Both the position numbers and the translations under genes were made by a program. From CAYOOT01 sp964405665 (GTDB taxonomy: Bacteria; Bdellovibrionota_C; UBA2361; SZUA-149; CAZDWZ01): 19,258 nucleotides of DNA. The DNA is taken from positions 1 to 19,258 of the forward strand of contig CAYOOT010000052.1 of NCBI GenBank assembly GCA_964405665.1. Reading direction: 5' to 3'. Shown here in pieces: positions 1 through 8,054 of this stretch. The notes beneath the pieces were generated by a model, which saw only the letters and a list, made by a program, of their open reading frames with translations, made no database searches and was not told the origin of the DNA. How positions within the stretch are numbered: position 1 is the stretch's first letter; every line of letters starts with the position of its first letter.

Positions 1-33
1 GCAAGTAATGAAGTTGAAGAGACTGTAAATTAA
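1..33 (+). CDS. Possible 3' end of a gene cut by the window edge
   Basis: Frame 1 is open from base 1 and ends in TAA at 31-33, encoding an acidic tail ASNEVEETVN. The other two plus frames stop earlier. Ten codons are far too few to name a product, and the reading could be chance. It is listed only because the next 350 bases hold no gene and a gene ending here would explain the acidic, non-repetitive stretch. Confidence 0.2.
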   Translation, partial: ASNEVEETVN

Positions 34-84
34 ACTGTGTAATTATTTGGAATTTCCAGATACGTAATTAAAAGCATAAAACGT

Positions 85-389
85 ACGGAGCGCGGACTTT
101 AGTCCGCTTAATACCAAAGTTTTATTCTGCCATATTAAAATATTTGGAAATAAGCTGACTAAAGGGCATCTCTAAAAATTAGGTAGAATAATTGTTTAGG
201 ATGTTTAAATTACAAAAATTTAATTTGTAGTGGCACCCTTTATGGGTGCCCGTCTGACCAATATTTTTTGGAATTCCGGGCACCAATAAAGGGTGCCCCT
301 ACATTGTTAATAGCCAAAATAAAATGTTTGTAAGAAACGGATGTTTGTTTTGTCTAATTTTTAGAGATGCCCTAAAGTCCGCGCTCCGT
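85..389. repeat. Nested REP/MITE-like palindromic element filling the gap behind lpxC
   Basis: Bases 354-389 are complementary to two separate left arms: 354-372 pairs perfectly with 164-182 (19 bp) and 373-389 pairs perfectly with 85-101 (17 bp). The 62 bases separating the left arms (102-163) form most of their own hairpin: 97-110 and 151-164 are complementary at 13 of 14 positions. A third, unrelated palindrome lies in the centre (226-303). The GCGGACT-TT-AGTCCGC core at 92-107 resembles REP palindromes mobilised by RAYT (Y1) transposases; that link is inference from the family pattern, as no transposase is present here. The right edge is five bases from the lpxC stop, so transcripts of lpxC would carry this structure at their 3' end. 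Confidence 0.8.
226..303. repeat. Inner inverted repeat, 27-bp arms
   Basis: Arms 226-252 and 277-303 are inverted copies matching at 25 of 27 positions (core GGCACCCTTTA), around a 24-base spacer. The arm sequence is unrelated to the outer element at 85-389, so this looks like a second palindromic family inserted into the first. Confidence 0.85.
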
Positions 390-394
390 TGAAC

Positions 395-1759
395 TTAGTT
401 TTCCAAGCATTTCAAAGTTTCGTTAATATTGCGCAAGATATTGATATTATCAGAATGTCCGGTCATATGAGCAGTGATTTTAGCCCTCAAAGGTCTGCCG
501 ATTAAAAATAGATCGCCTAAGATATCGAGAATTTTATGTCGGGCCAATTCTTCAGGGAATCTAAGTTGGGTATTAACTACTTTTTCATTATCAATTAAAA
601 TAAAGTTATCCAGTCTTCCCCCGGCAGCGAGACCAGCTTTTTGGAGTTTTTCTATGTCTTTAATAAAACCAAAAGTTCTTGCTGCCGCAATTTGTTCTTT
701 AAAAGAAGCGGCATCGACACATTGAAATTCAAAACTTTGTTTACCGATAGGTGCAGGGTAGTTCAGTTCATAGCGAATGATTAATTTATCTGCTGGTTCG
801 ATGATCAAGTATTCTTCATTCTGATTTTCTACTCCGCTAGAACGTTTTTCTAAATTAGATTGATAAGTTATTTTTTCAGAAATAGCGATTTCGTACCAGC
901 TGCCAGGTTGTTCTTCAATGCCAACAGATTCAATGACATTACAAAATTCCTTTGCTGAACCATCAAATATCGGAACTTCTCCGTTGCATTTAATTAATAA
1001 ATTGGAAATACGATAAGCGCAAAGAGTGGCCATCAAATGTTCAATTGTTGAGGCCTTAATATTGCCCATGCTTAAAGTTGTAGCTAAATCTGTAGATTTA
1101 ACAAAATCAATATAAGCCGGAATAGTTTTGGAATCGCCAATTCTAGAAAAATGTATTCCGGAATTTGCCGGCAAAGGTTCCAGAACTAAACCGCTTTTTT
1201 CTCCGGAATGAAGGCAGTGTCCATATAGAATCGCACTTTTCTTTAAAGTTCTCTGACCAAGATTTCTTCCTTTAAGTGCTTTAAGTTTGATGCCGGGATG
1301 CTGAAAAGAAGAACTTATTTTGGAAGGAATTGTTTTTTTATCTTCTTCTTGTTCCGGAGGATTATTTTTTTCAATTGCTCGTGTTGCGGCTATTAATATG
1401 CTTTGGATGCTTAAAGGTTTCTCAATAAAATCAAAGGCTCCTCTTTTTGTAGCTTCCAAGGCATTGGAAATAGTGGCATGACCGGAAATCATAATTACTT
1501 CAGTTTGCGGGGATAGGGCTTTAATTTTTTCCAATGTTTCTATACCGTCAGATCCAGGCATCCAGATATCCAAGAAGACAACCTGGGGATAAAATGATTG
1601 AACTTTTAAAATTGCATCTAAACCGTTGTTGGCAGTAATGGTGGAATAGGATTCGTCTTCCAAAACACTTTGTAGTGTAGAACAAATTGTTTGTTCATCA
1701 TCCACAATCAAAATTAATCCTTTATTTTTTGCTAGCGGTTGAAGATTACTTTTAGACAT
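395..1759 (-). CDS. lpxC: Response-regulator receiver domain fused to LpxC (UDP-3-O-acyl-N-acetylglucosamine deacetylase)
   Basis: LpxC is the cytoplasmic zinc deacetylase that commits UDP-3-O-acyl-GlcNAc to lipid A synthesis. Here (454 aa) it is preceded by a receiver domain, residues about 14-126, with all phosphorylation residues: acidic pair D20/D21, phosphoacceptor D64 (FLDIWMPG), S92 and K114 (DFIEKPL, NtrC/NtrX-like). A polar linker (about 130-165) leads to the LpxC part, about 170-450: GHCLHSG near 180-186, IEHL with E240/H241, DGSA, ARTFGF, HKILDILGD with H408/D412, and MTGH with H435. The zinc ligands and catalytic acid are intact. The ATG at 1759 overlaps the purA stop by 8 nt and has an AAAGGAT upstream, so it is preferred over the upstream TTG at 1831, which would add 24 residues inside purA. 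Normal LpxC is about 300 aa, so the receiver is a true addition. No kinase gene is nearby. The function of the fusion is inferred. Confidence 0.95.
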   Translation of the reverse strand: MSKSNLQPLAKNKGLILIVDDEQTICSTLQSVLEDESYSTITANNGLDAILKVQSFYPQVVFLDIWMPGSDGIETLEKIKALSPQTEVIMISGHATISNALEATKRGAFDFIEKPLSIQSILIAATRAIEKNNPPEQEEDKKTIPSKISSSFQHPGIKLKALKGRNLGQRTLKKSAILYGHCLHSGEKSGLVLEPLPANSGIHFSRIGDSKTIPAYIDFVKSTDLATTLSMGNIKASTIEHLMATLCAYRISNLLIKCNGEVPIFDGSAKEFCNVIESVGIEEQPGSWYEIAISEKITYQSNLEKRSSGVENQNEEYLIIEPADKLIIRYELNYPAPIGKQSFEFQCVDAASFKEQIAAARTFGFIKDIEKLQKAGLAAGGRLDNFILIDNEKVVNTQLRFPEELARHKILDILGDLFLIGRPLRAKITAHMTGHSDNINILRNINETLKCLEN

Positions 1760-3062
1760 CGGTAAATCCTTTAATTTGAGGGCAAGAAACGATAGTTTGA
1801 GCTCTTTCCGGGCCGACAGAAAATCCACCAATTGGACAGTTGCTGAGTTCGGAAATTCTATTAATTAAAGTTTGAGCATTTTTAGGAAGCTCGGCAAAAG
1901 AAGTTGCTTTAGTAATATCCTCGCTCCAACCGGGTAACTCTTCGTATTTTACTTGTACTCTTTCTAGATCTTCTGGGCAAGGAGGAAGATCTTCTAATAC
2001 TTTGTTATCAAGTTGATAAGCAACGCCCAATTTGATTGTTTTTAGGCCGCTTAAAACATCGATCTTAGTAACAATCAAATTATCTATGCCATTTAATCGA
2101 ACCGCTCTTTTTGTGGCAACTACGTCAAACCAACCGCATCTTCGTGGTCTTCCCGTTACAGTGCCAAACTCTTTTCCCACTTCGCGGATTCTGTCTCCAA
2201 CCTCTGAGTGTTCTTCTGTCGGAAATGGGCCGCTTCCCACTCGGGTACAATACGCTTTGCAAATTCCAATAATAGAATTTACCAGTTTTACACTAAAGCC
2301 TGCACTGACGCAGGCGTAACTGGCAATGGTATTCGAAGAAGTAACAAAAGGATATGTCCCATGGTTAAGATCAAGCAAAGAAGCTTGAGCACCTTCAAAA
2401 ATAACGAGTTCTTTTTTAGCTAAGGCATTATTTACTTCCACGCTGACGTTGCAGAAGTAGGGGATCAATATTTTGGCATAAGTTTTTAATTGTTCCAATA
2501 TTTCAGAACTTTTAAAAGAAATATCTGAGTTTAAAACATTTTTTAAATAACTGTTGGCCAGTCCAACATTTCTTTCAAGAAGAGATTTTAGCCTTTTTTC
2601 ATTTGTCAAATCACTTAATCTCAATCCTAATCGAGAAGCTGCTTCTTCATAAGCTGGACCAATTCCTCGACCGGTTGTTCCGATTTTATCTCCGGCTAAA
2701 AATCTCTCTCGTTCTTGATCGATGGCCTTATGATAGTCTAGAATTAAACTTGCTTCCGGTGCTAATCCCAGACGCTGAGGATTTACTTCGACATCTTGTG
2801 CTTTGATACTTTCAATTTCTACCAGAAAAGCTTGGGGATCGATCACCACTCCCGAAGCAATCAGGCAGCGAGTATCCGGTCTTAAAATTCCGGAAGGAAT
2901 TAATTTAAGTGCAGTTTTTTTGCCGTTGACGATTACGGTGTGACCAGCGTTATTGCCGCCATGAAATCTAACAACTAGTTTTGCTTTTTCAGTGATATAG
3001 TCTACGACTTTTCCCTTACCCTCATCTCCCCACTGAACACCAACGATAATTATTGCAGGCAT
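1752..3062 (-). CDS. purA: Adenylosuccinate synthetase
   Basis: PurA joins IMP and aspartate using GTP, the first step from IMP to AMP. The 436-aa protein is full length. Visible signatures are the GTP-binding WGDEGKGK at residues 11-18 with catalytic D13, GNNAGH with catalytic H41, GTTGRGIGPAYE near 128-139, NHGTYPFVTSSNT, GTVTGRPRRCGW and the C-terminal GFSVGPER. In the segment usually read GPAYEDKVAR, the lysine is alanine here while the arginine (R144) is kept; this is a mild deviation. The start is ATG with AAGGT just upstream. Its last 8 bases overlap the lpxC start, so the two are probably translationally coupled, an arrangement linking purine synthesis with lipid A only by position. 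A good promoter lies at 3103-3131. Confidence 0.97.
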   Translation of the reverse strand: MPAIIIVGVQWGDEGKGKVVDYITEKAKLVVRFHGGNNAGHTVIVNGKKTALKLIPSGILRPDTRCLIASGVVIDPQAFLVEIESIKAQDVEVNPQRLGLAPEASLILDYHKAIDQERERFLAGDKIGTTGRGIGPAYEEAASRLGLRLSDLTNEKRLKSLLERNVGLANSYLKNVLNSDISFKSSEILEQLKTYAKILIPYFCNVSVEVNNALAKKELVIFEGAQASLLDLNHGTYPFVTSSNTIASYACVSAGFSVKLVNSIIGICKAYCTRVGSGPFPTEEHSEVGDRIREVGKEFGTVTGRPRRCGWFDVVATKRAVRLNGIDNLIVTKIDVLSGLKTIKLGVAYQLDNKVLEDLPPCPEDLERVQVKYEELPGWSEDITKATSFAELPKNAQTLINRISELSNCPIGGFSVGPERAQTIVSCPQIKGFTDV

Positions 3063-3102
3063 GTTACCTTATTTATAGAAGCTTGATTTTAAAAAAGGGC
3101 TA

Positions 3103-3131
3103 ATTATGCACTAATTGCTTAGTAAAATCAA
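3103..3131 (-). promoter_or_regulatory. Predicted sigma-70-type promoter for purA-lpxC
   Basis: On the minus strand, TTGATT (3131-3126) is followed after exactly 17 bases by CATAAT (3108-3103), giving a start near 3096 and a leader of about 35 nt to the purA ATG. Each box differs from the consensus by one or two bases. It lies in the 88-bp gap after the ferredoxin gene. Confidence 0.5.
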
Positions 3132-3150
3132 CGAGTTGAAATACTGAGTA

Positions 3151-3483
3151 TTATTTAGATGTTACCCTGTTCTTGTCAAGTTCTTCGTCAGAATAACCTT
3201 CTGTAACTTTTGCATTTAGTTGAACGAAATCAGACCATTTTTCCGGAACATCATCATCTTCAAAAATTGCCTCTACTGGGCATTCCGGTTCACAAGCTCC
3301 ACAATGGATGCATTCATCAGGATGAATTACCAGCATTCCTACATCGCCTTCTTTTACTGGTTCTTTTGCAACTTGAACATTTAATTCTTTATTCGGGTTG
3401 TTGTAAAAACAATCTACCGGACAGACTTCTACACAAGATCGATCTTTTGTTCCAATGCAAGGTTCCGCTACTACGTATGTCAT
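3151..3483 (-). CDS. Seven-iron ([3Fe-4S][4Fe-4S]) ferredoxin, FdxA/Thermus type
   Basis: A small soluble electron carrier of 110 aa. The first cluster motif, CIGTKDRSCVEVCPVDC, has Thr where eight-iron ferredoxins have the second Cys (C-x7-C-x3-CP), which is the pattern of a [3Fe-4S] site. The second motif, CIHCGACEPECP, is a complete [4Fe-4S] site. Between the clusters there is a longer loop than in the Thermus protein (roughly residues 28-50, rich in Lys and Glu). The C-terminal tail (EKWSDFVQLN and after) matches the helical extension of this family. ATG start with AAGGGA nine bases upstream. It lies 45 bp behind tRNA-Cys on the same strand, so it may share that transcript. Redox partners are not evident in the window. 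Confidence 0.93.
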   Translation of the reverse strand: MTYVVAEPCIGTKDRSCVEVCPVDCFYNNPNKELNVQVAKEPVKEGDVGMLVIHPDECIHCGACEPECPVEAIFEDDDVPEKWSDFVQLNAKVTEGYSDEELDKNRVTSK

Positions 3484-3528
3484 TTTTATTTATCCCTTAT
3501 AAAAAATTTGGATATTTTAAAGGCCTTA

Positions 3529-3600
<72 letters not shown>

Positions 3601-3632
3601 GAATTACGGAGCAGTGCCTAATTAAGGCCAAG

Positions 3633-3661
3633 AAAATATCCGTATCTATAGTAATCGTCAA
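3633..3661 (-). promoter_or_regulatory. Predicted promoter of tRNA-Cys
   Basis: On the minus strand, TTGACG (3661-3656) is followed after exactly 17 bases by TATTTT (3638-3633), with a predicted start near 3626, about 25 nt before the mature tRNA. The boxes, spacing and position upstream of a stable RNA gene support the call. Transcription may continue into the ferredoxin gene. Confidence 0.6.
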
Positions 3662-3695
3662 GCGCTAAGAACTTTTAATTATTTTATGAATTCAG

Positions 3696-6164
3696 CTATT
3701 TCGGCAAAATGGCCTCTAAATACTTTGTTAAACTCTGTTTTAAACTATATTTTTCTTCCACGGTTTTTTTAGCAGCAGAAATTAATTTCTGCTGTAAATC
3801 GCTAGAGTTAATCAAAGATGCAATTTTTGTAGCAAGTTCTCCCTGATTTTCACTGCGATAGCTCAAAGCATTTTTTCCATCTTCGATTTGATCGGCCAAA
3901 CCAAACGCTGTGGTGGAAACTAAAGGTCGTCCATAGGCAAAGGCCTCTAGGGAAACCAGCGGAGCGGATTCTTCTTTGGAACAAATTACCATGATGTCCG
4001 ATGCTAAGTAATAAGGAGCGACTGCAGAAGTTTCCGGAACAATAGTTATATGTTTATTTAGTTTAAGTTCTTCCACCAAAGAAAACAAATCATAGACAAA
4101 TTGTCCTTCTCTTGCGCCGACAATAAAAAATTTAAAATCTTTTTTCTTTAAAGTATTTTTCAAAAGAGCCATTTCTTTAATAAAAATATCTTGGCCTTTT
4201 CTTCCGGCGGTAGTCCCGATGATGGAAATTACAATTTCATTTTTTAATCCTAAATTTTTTCGAGCATTTTCTTTGCTTAATAATGTTATTTCTTTTTCTA
4301 TTTGCTCGATGTCAACACCATTAGGAATGATTTTTATTGCTCTTTCGGGAATGAAGTTTTTATAAAGTTCTGCCGTTTTGTCGGTGGCAAAAAAAGCTTT
4401 TTCACAATGACTTAAGGCATTGTGGTAAATTTCACGTAAATTAAAATTTAAATGACTAAAAGCTTGGTATGGTGGGATACTTTCTTGAATGCACCAATAA
4501 TAGGGAATTCGTTCTTTTAAAGCATAATCAGCAGCCCAAAAAGAATTAATGGTGCCGCATAAAAATAAATCCGGACTGAAAGATTGTATTATTTTACTTA
4601 ATTTTTTTTGACTGGAAAGATATTTGCTCCAGTTTTGTAAATTGCAATCTAGGGAATTTTCAATTACTACTTTTGCGCCTAATTTTTGATATTGTAAAGC
4701 AAGCTCGCCGTCATAAGGACTAATTACTAAAAGATTTTCTCCTTTAATTTTTGTCTCTGTCATTTTTTTAACGATCTGATAGAGAATTTTGGGTGCGCCT
4801 TCTACGGCAGAAAGATTATGAGTAGCAATGATTATTTTTTGAGGAGGAGATTTAATGCGGTTTTTAAAATAAGGCTTAGTTTGATTAAAGTTTTTCCTCA
4901 AACCAAGACGGCAGAGTACTTGAGAAATATCGGCAGCAAATTCTTCAAACTTATTTTTGTATCGAATAGTTTTACGGAAAAGATCGCTAATTATTCCCCA
5001 GAAACGGGAGCCAATTTCAAGGCGTTTTTCAATAGTTTCGGCAACAAGCTTAATTTCTCCGGGAATTTTGCCTAAAATTTCTGGAGGCACCTTAATGCTA
5101 AAACCGAGGTTTTCTTCGGTGCTAATTAAAGAAAACCTATTGGTAATATCGCTGCGATTGTTCCATTCCAGAAATTTTCCTGTTTCCAATTCCACTCGGC
5201 GATTTCTGCCTTCAAGCAATAGCCTGACTGGGAAAAAGCTCGTATTAACCAGCCAGCCGGCAATTTCGATTAAGCCGTTTTCTTGCAGCGCCACTTTTTC
5301 AATTCTTCCCCAGAGTTTGCTTTTCTTGATGTCTGGCCAGAGAACAAATGGACCGGTAATTTCAAAAAGATCATTTTCAAAATGACATTTGGCATCAATG
5401 GAAAATTCTTTTTCTAGGTCGATATTTATTATTTTTCTTAATAATTCTTTTTTTGAGAAGAGCAGGGCAAAGCGGGAATTTTTTGCATTTTGGTGCCCGG
5501 GATAATAAAACTTTTGCTCGGGAAAAGGCAGATTTGTTTCTGCAAGTGCAAAGAACTGTTTGTTAATAAAGATTTCTACTTTTTTTAATTTTTCTGATTT
5601 TTTTAAAACCCATCCTTCAAGTAAAATGTTTTTCTTGCAGAGAAGATAGCGATCTAAATTGATAAAACCACCTTCAATGTTTTCCCAGGAGTTTTTGGGG
5701 GCGACCCTGATTTGAACGTAGTTGGCTAAAGTGATTTGGTTTTTATAAGAATAAGCAATTGTAAGAATAAATTTCTTTTCTTCTGTTTCGGAGAGGATAT
5801 TTGCAAAATTAAGTGTTCCGCTAATGGCATAAGAGAAAGCCAGAGGATTTTTTAAGCGAACATGGGAATTTTTCACAATTGTAAAATTCTCAAGTAAAAC
5901 TTTATTTTTTTGATTTTTATCAGGACTTAATTTTTCTCCGACAAAATTAAGTCGGGAATAATATCCTTGATCTTTGTCGTTATCTTCCTCTAATAGAACT
6001 TCTAATTTTGCGGAACCTTTTTCAATTTCTCTATATTGTTTTTCGTCAGCACTAAACCAGCCTTTAAATTCTACTTTTTCTTGAACCAGCAGACAACCAT
6101 TTCCAGGAGAATCTATTCTTACCACGAGATCGGAATCGTTATTGTTGTTATCGGTATTATTCAT
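3696..6164 (-). CDS. Large GT4-family glycosyltransferase with three N-terminal GW-type beta-rich domains
   Basis: The C-terminal half (about 441-822 of 822 aa) is a GT-B fold glycosyltransferase of the GT4 type. An N-terminal Rossmann start (KIIIATHNLSAVEGAPKIL) is followed by PNGVD, the phosphate-binding GRKGQD at 664-669 and the E-x7-E signature with E732 and E740 in EESAPLVSLEAFAYGRP. It probably transfers a sugar from a nucleotide-sugar donor to a surface glycan; donor and acceptor are unknown. The first 400 residues are beta-rich and contain three repeats centred on a Gly-Trp (FKGWF at 35-36, LEGWV at 184-185, IAGWL at 303-304), each followed by strand-like and loop segments; these look like beta-sandwich carbohydrate-associated modules. 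No signal peptide or membrane segment is visible. The ATG overlaps the upstream hydrolase stop by 4 nt (ATGA), indicating translational coupling. Confidence 0.9.
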   Translation of the reverse strand: MNNTDNNNNDSDLVVRIDSPGNGCLLVQEKVEFKGWFSADEKQYREIEKGSAKLEVLLEEDNDKDQGYYSRLNFVGEKLSPDKNQKNKVLLENFTIVKNSHVRLKNPLAFSYAISGTLNFANILSETEEKKFILTIAYSYKNQITLANYVQIRVAPKNSWENIEGGFINLDRYLLCKKNILLEGWVLKKSEKLKKVEIFINKQFFALAETNLPFPEQKFYYPGHQNAKNSRFALLFSKKELLRKIINIDLEKEFSIDAKCHFENDLFEITGPFVLWPDIKKSKLWGRIEKVALQENGLIEIAGWLVNTSFFPVRLLLEGRNRRVELETGKFLEWNNRSDITNRFSLISTEENLGFSIKVPPEILGKIPGEIKLVAETIEKRLEIGSRFWGIISDLFRKTIRYKNKFEEFAADISQVLCRLGLRKNFNQTKPYFKNRIKSPPQKIIIATHNLSAVEGAPKILYQIVKKMTETKIKGENLLVISPYDGELALQYQKLGAKVVIENSLDCNLQNWSKYLSSQKKLSKIIQSFSPDLFLCGTINSFWAADYALKERIPYYWCIQESIPPYQAFSHLNFNLREIYHNALSHCEKAFFATDKTAELYKNFIPERAIKIIPNGVDIEQIEKEITLLSKENARKNLGLKNEIVISIIGTTAGRKGQDIFIKEMALLKNTLKKKDFKFFIVGAREGQFVYDLFSLVEELKLNKHITIVPETSAVAPYYLASDIMVICSKEESAPLVSLEAFAYGRPLVSTTAFGLADQIEDGKNALSYRSENQGELATKIASLINSSDLQQKLISAAKKTVEEKYSLKQSLTKYLEAILPK

Positions 6165-6991
6165 AACTCAATTATTAATTGGTCATAAGCCAATTCTACA
6201 TCAGCATTAGTTAGTGTTTTTAAATATTGATTTGCTGTCTGATGATCTATTTCGTGTGAAATATGAGTGAGATAACTTTTTTTGGGATTGATCGATTCAA
6301 TTTCAAGAACTGCTTGTTCCTGAGTAAAATGTGTATTATGCGGTCTGTTCCTCAGGCCGTCAATAATTAAAAGATCTAAGTTGTGCAGTTGTTTTTTCGT
6401 ATTTTCTGGGATCAGTGAACAGTCAGTGAGATAGGCAAAATTATTAAAACGATAACCGATGATTTCCAGATTGCCATGAAAAATACTTAAAGGGAGAATG
6501 TCCAAGCCAAAAAGATTGAATTTTTTATCCAGCTCAATCAAGTTAATTGTTAATTTGGGCGGAGTTGCTCCCAAATAAGTAGGATCGGGAAAAAAAGCAT
6601 AGGAATATTTTGTTTCCAATTCCTTGGCAAAGTTTTCAGAAATATATACAGGGATTACGGATTTGTTGACGTAATTAAAAGCTCTTAAATCATCAATGCC
6701 ATAAATGTGATCGGCATGAAGGTGGGTGTATAAAACCGCATCTATCCGGCAGATATCTTCTCTTAGAGCTTGTTGTCGGAGATCTGTTGCCGTATCCACA
6801 AGAATTCTTCCTATTACTTCTTCAGGAAGCATCTCCGGATCTTGCTCCAGACAATCTTTGTTCTGAACTTCAATAAAAATAGAACAACGCAGTCTTTTGT
6901 TCTTTTGATCAGTAGAGGTACAGACCGAGCATTTGCAGCCAGGAAGGGGCACACCGGTAGAAGTTCCTGTTCCTAAAATTTTAATTCTCAA
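6161..6991 (-). CDS. Metallo-beta-lactamase-fold phosphodiesterase-like hydrolase, PhnP family
   Basis: A 276-aa hydrolase of the PhnP/RNase Z-like branch of the metallo-beta-lactamase fold. It opens with LGTGTSTGVP and then C19-x-C21-x2-C24, matching the structural zinc site of PhnP. The catalytic metal motif is THLHADH (H90, H92, D94, H95), with further ligands expected at H172, D190 and H243/H246. NTHFTQEQA near 219-227 is also typical of PhnP-like proteins. In phosphonate users PhnP opens the 5-phosphoribosyl cyclic phosphate, but no other phn gene is visible, so the substrate is unknown and a general cyclic phosphodiesterase role is possible. Start codon is TTG, four bases after the larE stop; GGAGGG lies about 20 bases upstream, inside larE, so coupling to larE translation is likely. 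Confidence 0.88.
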   Translation of the reverse strand: MRIKILGTGTSTGVPLPGCKCSVCTSTDQKNKRLRCSIFIEVQNKDCLEQDPEMLPEEVIGRILVDTATDLRQQALREDICRIDAVLYTHLHADHIYGIDDLRAFNYVNKSVIPVYISENFAKELETKYSYAFFPDPTYLGATPPKLTINLIELDKKFNLFGLDILPLSIFHGNLEIIGYRFNNFAYLTDCSLIPENTKKQLHNLDLLIIDGLRNRPHNTHFTQEQAVLEIESINPKKSYLTHISHEIDHQTANQYLKTLTNADVELAYDQLIIEL

Positions 6992-6995
6992 ATTT

Positions 6996-7853
6996 TCACT
7001 GCGCTAAACGCCCTCCTTTTTTGTAACCTTCCAAATCAAGGGTGACAAAAGAAAAACCTAGTTCTTTTATTTTTGTTACAATATTTCCCTGATCCACTTT
7101 AATCAAGGCAATATTATCGGCATTATTTTCCAGTTCAATTCGTGCTAATTTTTCTTTTTGCTCTTTATTACTTTGAAGTTCATGGTAGCGCACGCGAAAG
7201 CCTTTAAATCCCAGTTCTTTTAAAATCTGTTCGCTGCTTTCGATTAGTGAAAGCTTTTCTAAACTTACGTTTGTGCCCACTGCAACTCGGGAAGAAAGGC
7301 AGGCCATGGCCGGTTTATCCCAAGTTTTTAAATTGAGTATTTTACTACAACTGCGAACCATTTCCTTGGTAAAACCACATTCTACCAAGGGATGTTTTAC
7401 GCCAGCTTCTTTGGCAGCGGCATGTCCTGGTCTTTGATCTTTTAGATCGTCTAAATTAGTGCCATCGACAATTACATAAGAAAAATTTCCGGAAGTAGTA
7501 TCGGGCACAATTAAATTTAGCCGCTTCAAAATCTCTTCTCCTATCGTTTGATAGAGAGTACTTTTGCAAAAATAGCAACGGTTTCCTAAATTTGCCTGAT
7601 AGTCAGGGTTTTCTAACTCTTTGGTGGGAAGAAGAATATGTGCAACACCCAAGGAATTGGCAAATTCTTTGGCCTCGGCAAGTTCTTGGCGGGCAAGAGA
7701 GGGAGAATCTCCAGTTATTGCCCTAACATTTTCTCTACCCAAAGAATCAACCGCCGCTTTAAGGACAAAGCAAGAATCAACACCTCCGGAAAAGGCAACC
7801 AAAACTAAGCGATAGGGCTTAAACCAAACTAGTAATTTATTATAAAATTCCAA
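6996..7853 (-). CDS. larE: LarE-type ATP-dependent sulfur transferase (nickel-pincer cofactor synthesis)
   Basis: LarE activates pyridinium dicarboxylate mononucleotide with ATP and inserts sulfur during synthesis of the nickel-pincer nucleotide cofactor of lactate racemase and related LarA enzymes. The 285-aa protein has the PP-loop SGGVDS (22-27), RCYFCK (92-97), VDGTNLDDLKDQRPG near 129-143, and PAMACLSSR, where C185 aligns with the sacrificial cysteine of Lactobacillus LarE. Length is normal. larB, larC and larA are not in the window, so this copy is solitary here. The start is TTG; there is no convincing Shine-Dalgarno sequence, but a TATAAT on the minus strand at 7876-7871 could serve as a -10 box giving a very short leader. 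It leads a three-gene set with the hydrolase and glycosyltransferase downstream. Confidence 0.92.
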   Translation of the reverse strand: MEFYNKLLVWFKPYRLVLVAFSGGVDSCFVLKAAVDSLGRENVRAITGDSPSLARQELAEAKEFANSLGVAHILLPTKELENPDYQANLGNRCYFCKSTLYQTIGEEILKRLNLIVPDTTSGNFSYVIVDGTNLDDLKDQRPGHAAAKEAGVKHPLVECGFTKEMVRSCSKILNLKTWDKPAMACLSSRVAVGTNVSLEKLSLIESSEQILKELGFKGFRVRYHELQSNKEQKEKLARIELENNADNIALIKVDQGNIVTKIKELGFSFVTLDLEGYKKGGRLAQ

Positions 7854-7907
7854 GAGTAAATTTCTGTATAATTATATTTCTAAATCCGAAAAAGAGGTTT
7901 GTCTTTT

Positions 7908-7969
7908 TATAGCTCTTTTCATAAGTTAAGCAACATTACTATGTTGCATAACTTATAGAAAAGGCTATA
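7908..7969. repeat. Long imperfect palindrome in the divergent larE/DUF1844 gap
   Basis: The inner arms 7921-7936 and 7941-7956 are complementary at 15 of 16 positions around a TACT loop. The outer arms (TATAGC and CTTTTC on the left, GAAAAG and GCTATA on the right) continue the stem with a single bulged base on each side, so nearly the whole 62 bases fold on themselves. It has no T run after it and lies between divergent genes, so a terminator is unlikely. It could be a palindromic repeat, an operator or a structured leader. The following bases 7970-8030 are richer in G and C and contain only weak imperfect repeats. Confidence 0.75.
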
Positions 7970-8054
7970 TCTCGCCGTAGCTTTCTTGTCCTGCGCGAAG
8001 GGCAAAGTGAAGGCGGATCGTTAGATCAAAGTTTTTTCCAGGGAGTTTCTAATT

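Noticed and set aside
4957..5385. A 142-codon plus-strand open frame inside the glycosyltransferase gene
   Set aside because: It is a shadow of the N-terminal coding region of the minus-strand gene, which has a full set of motifs.
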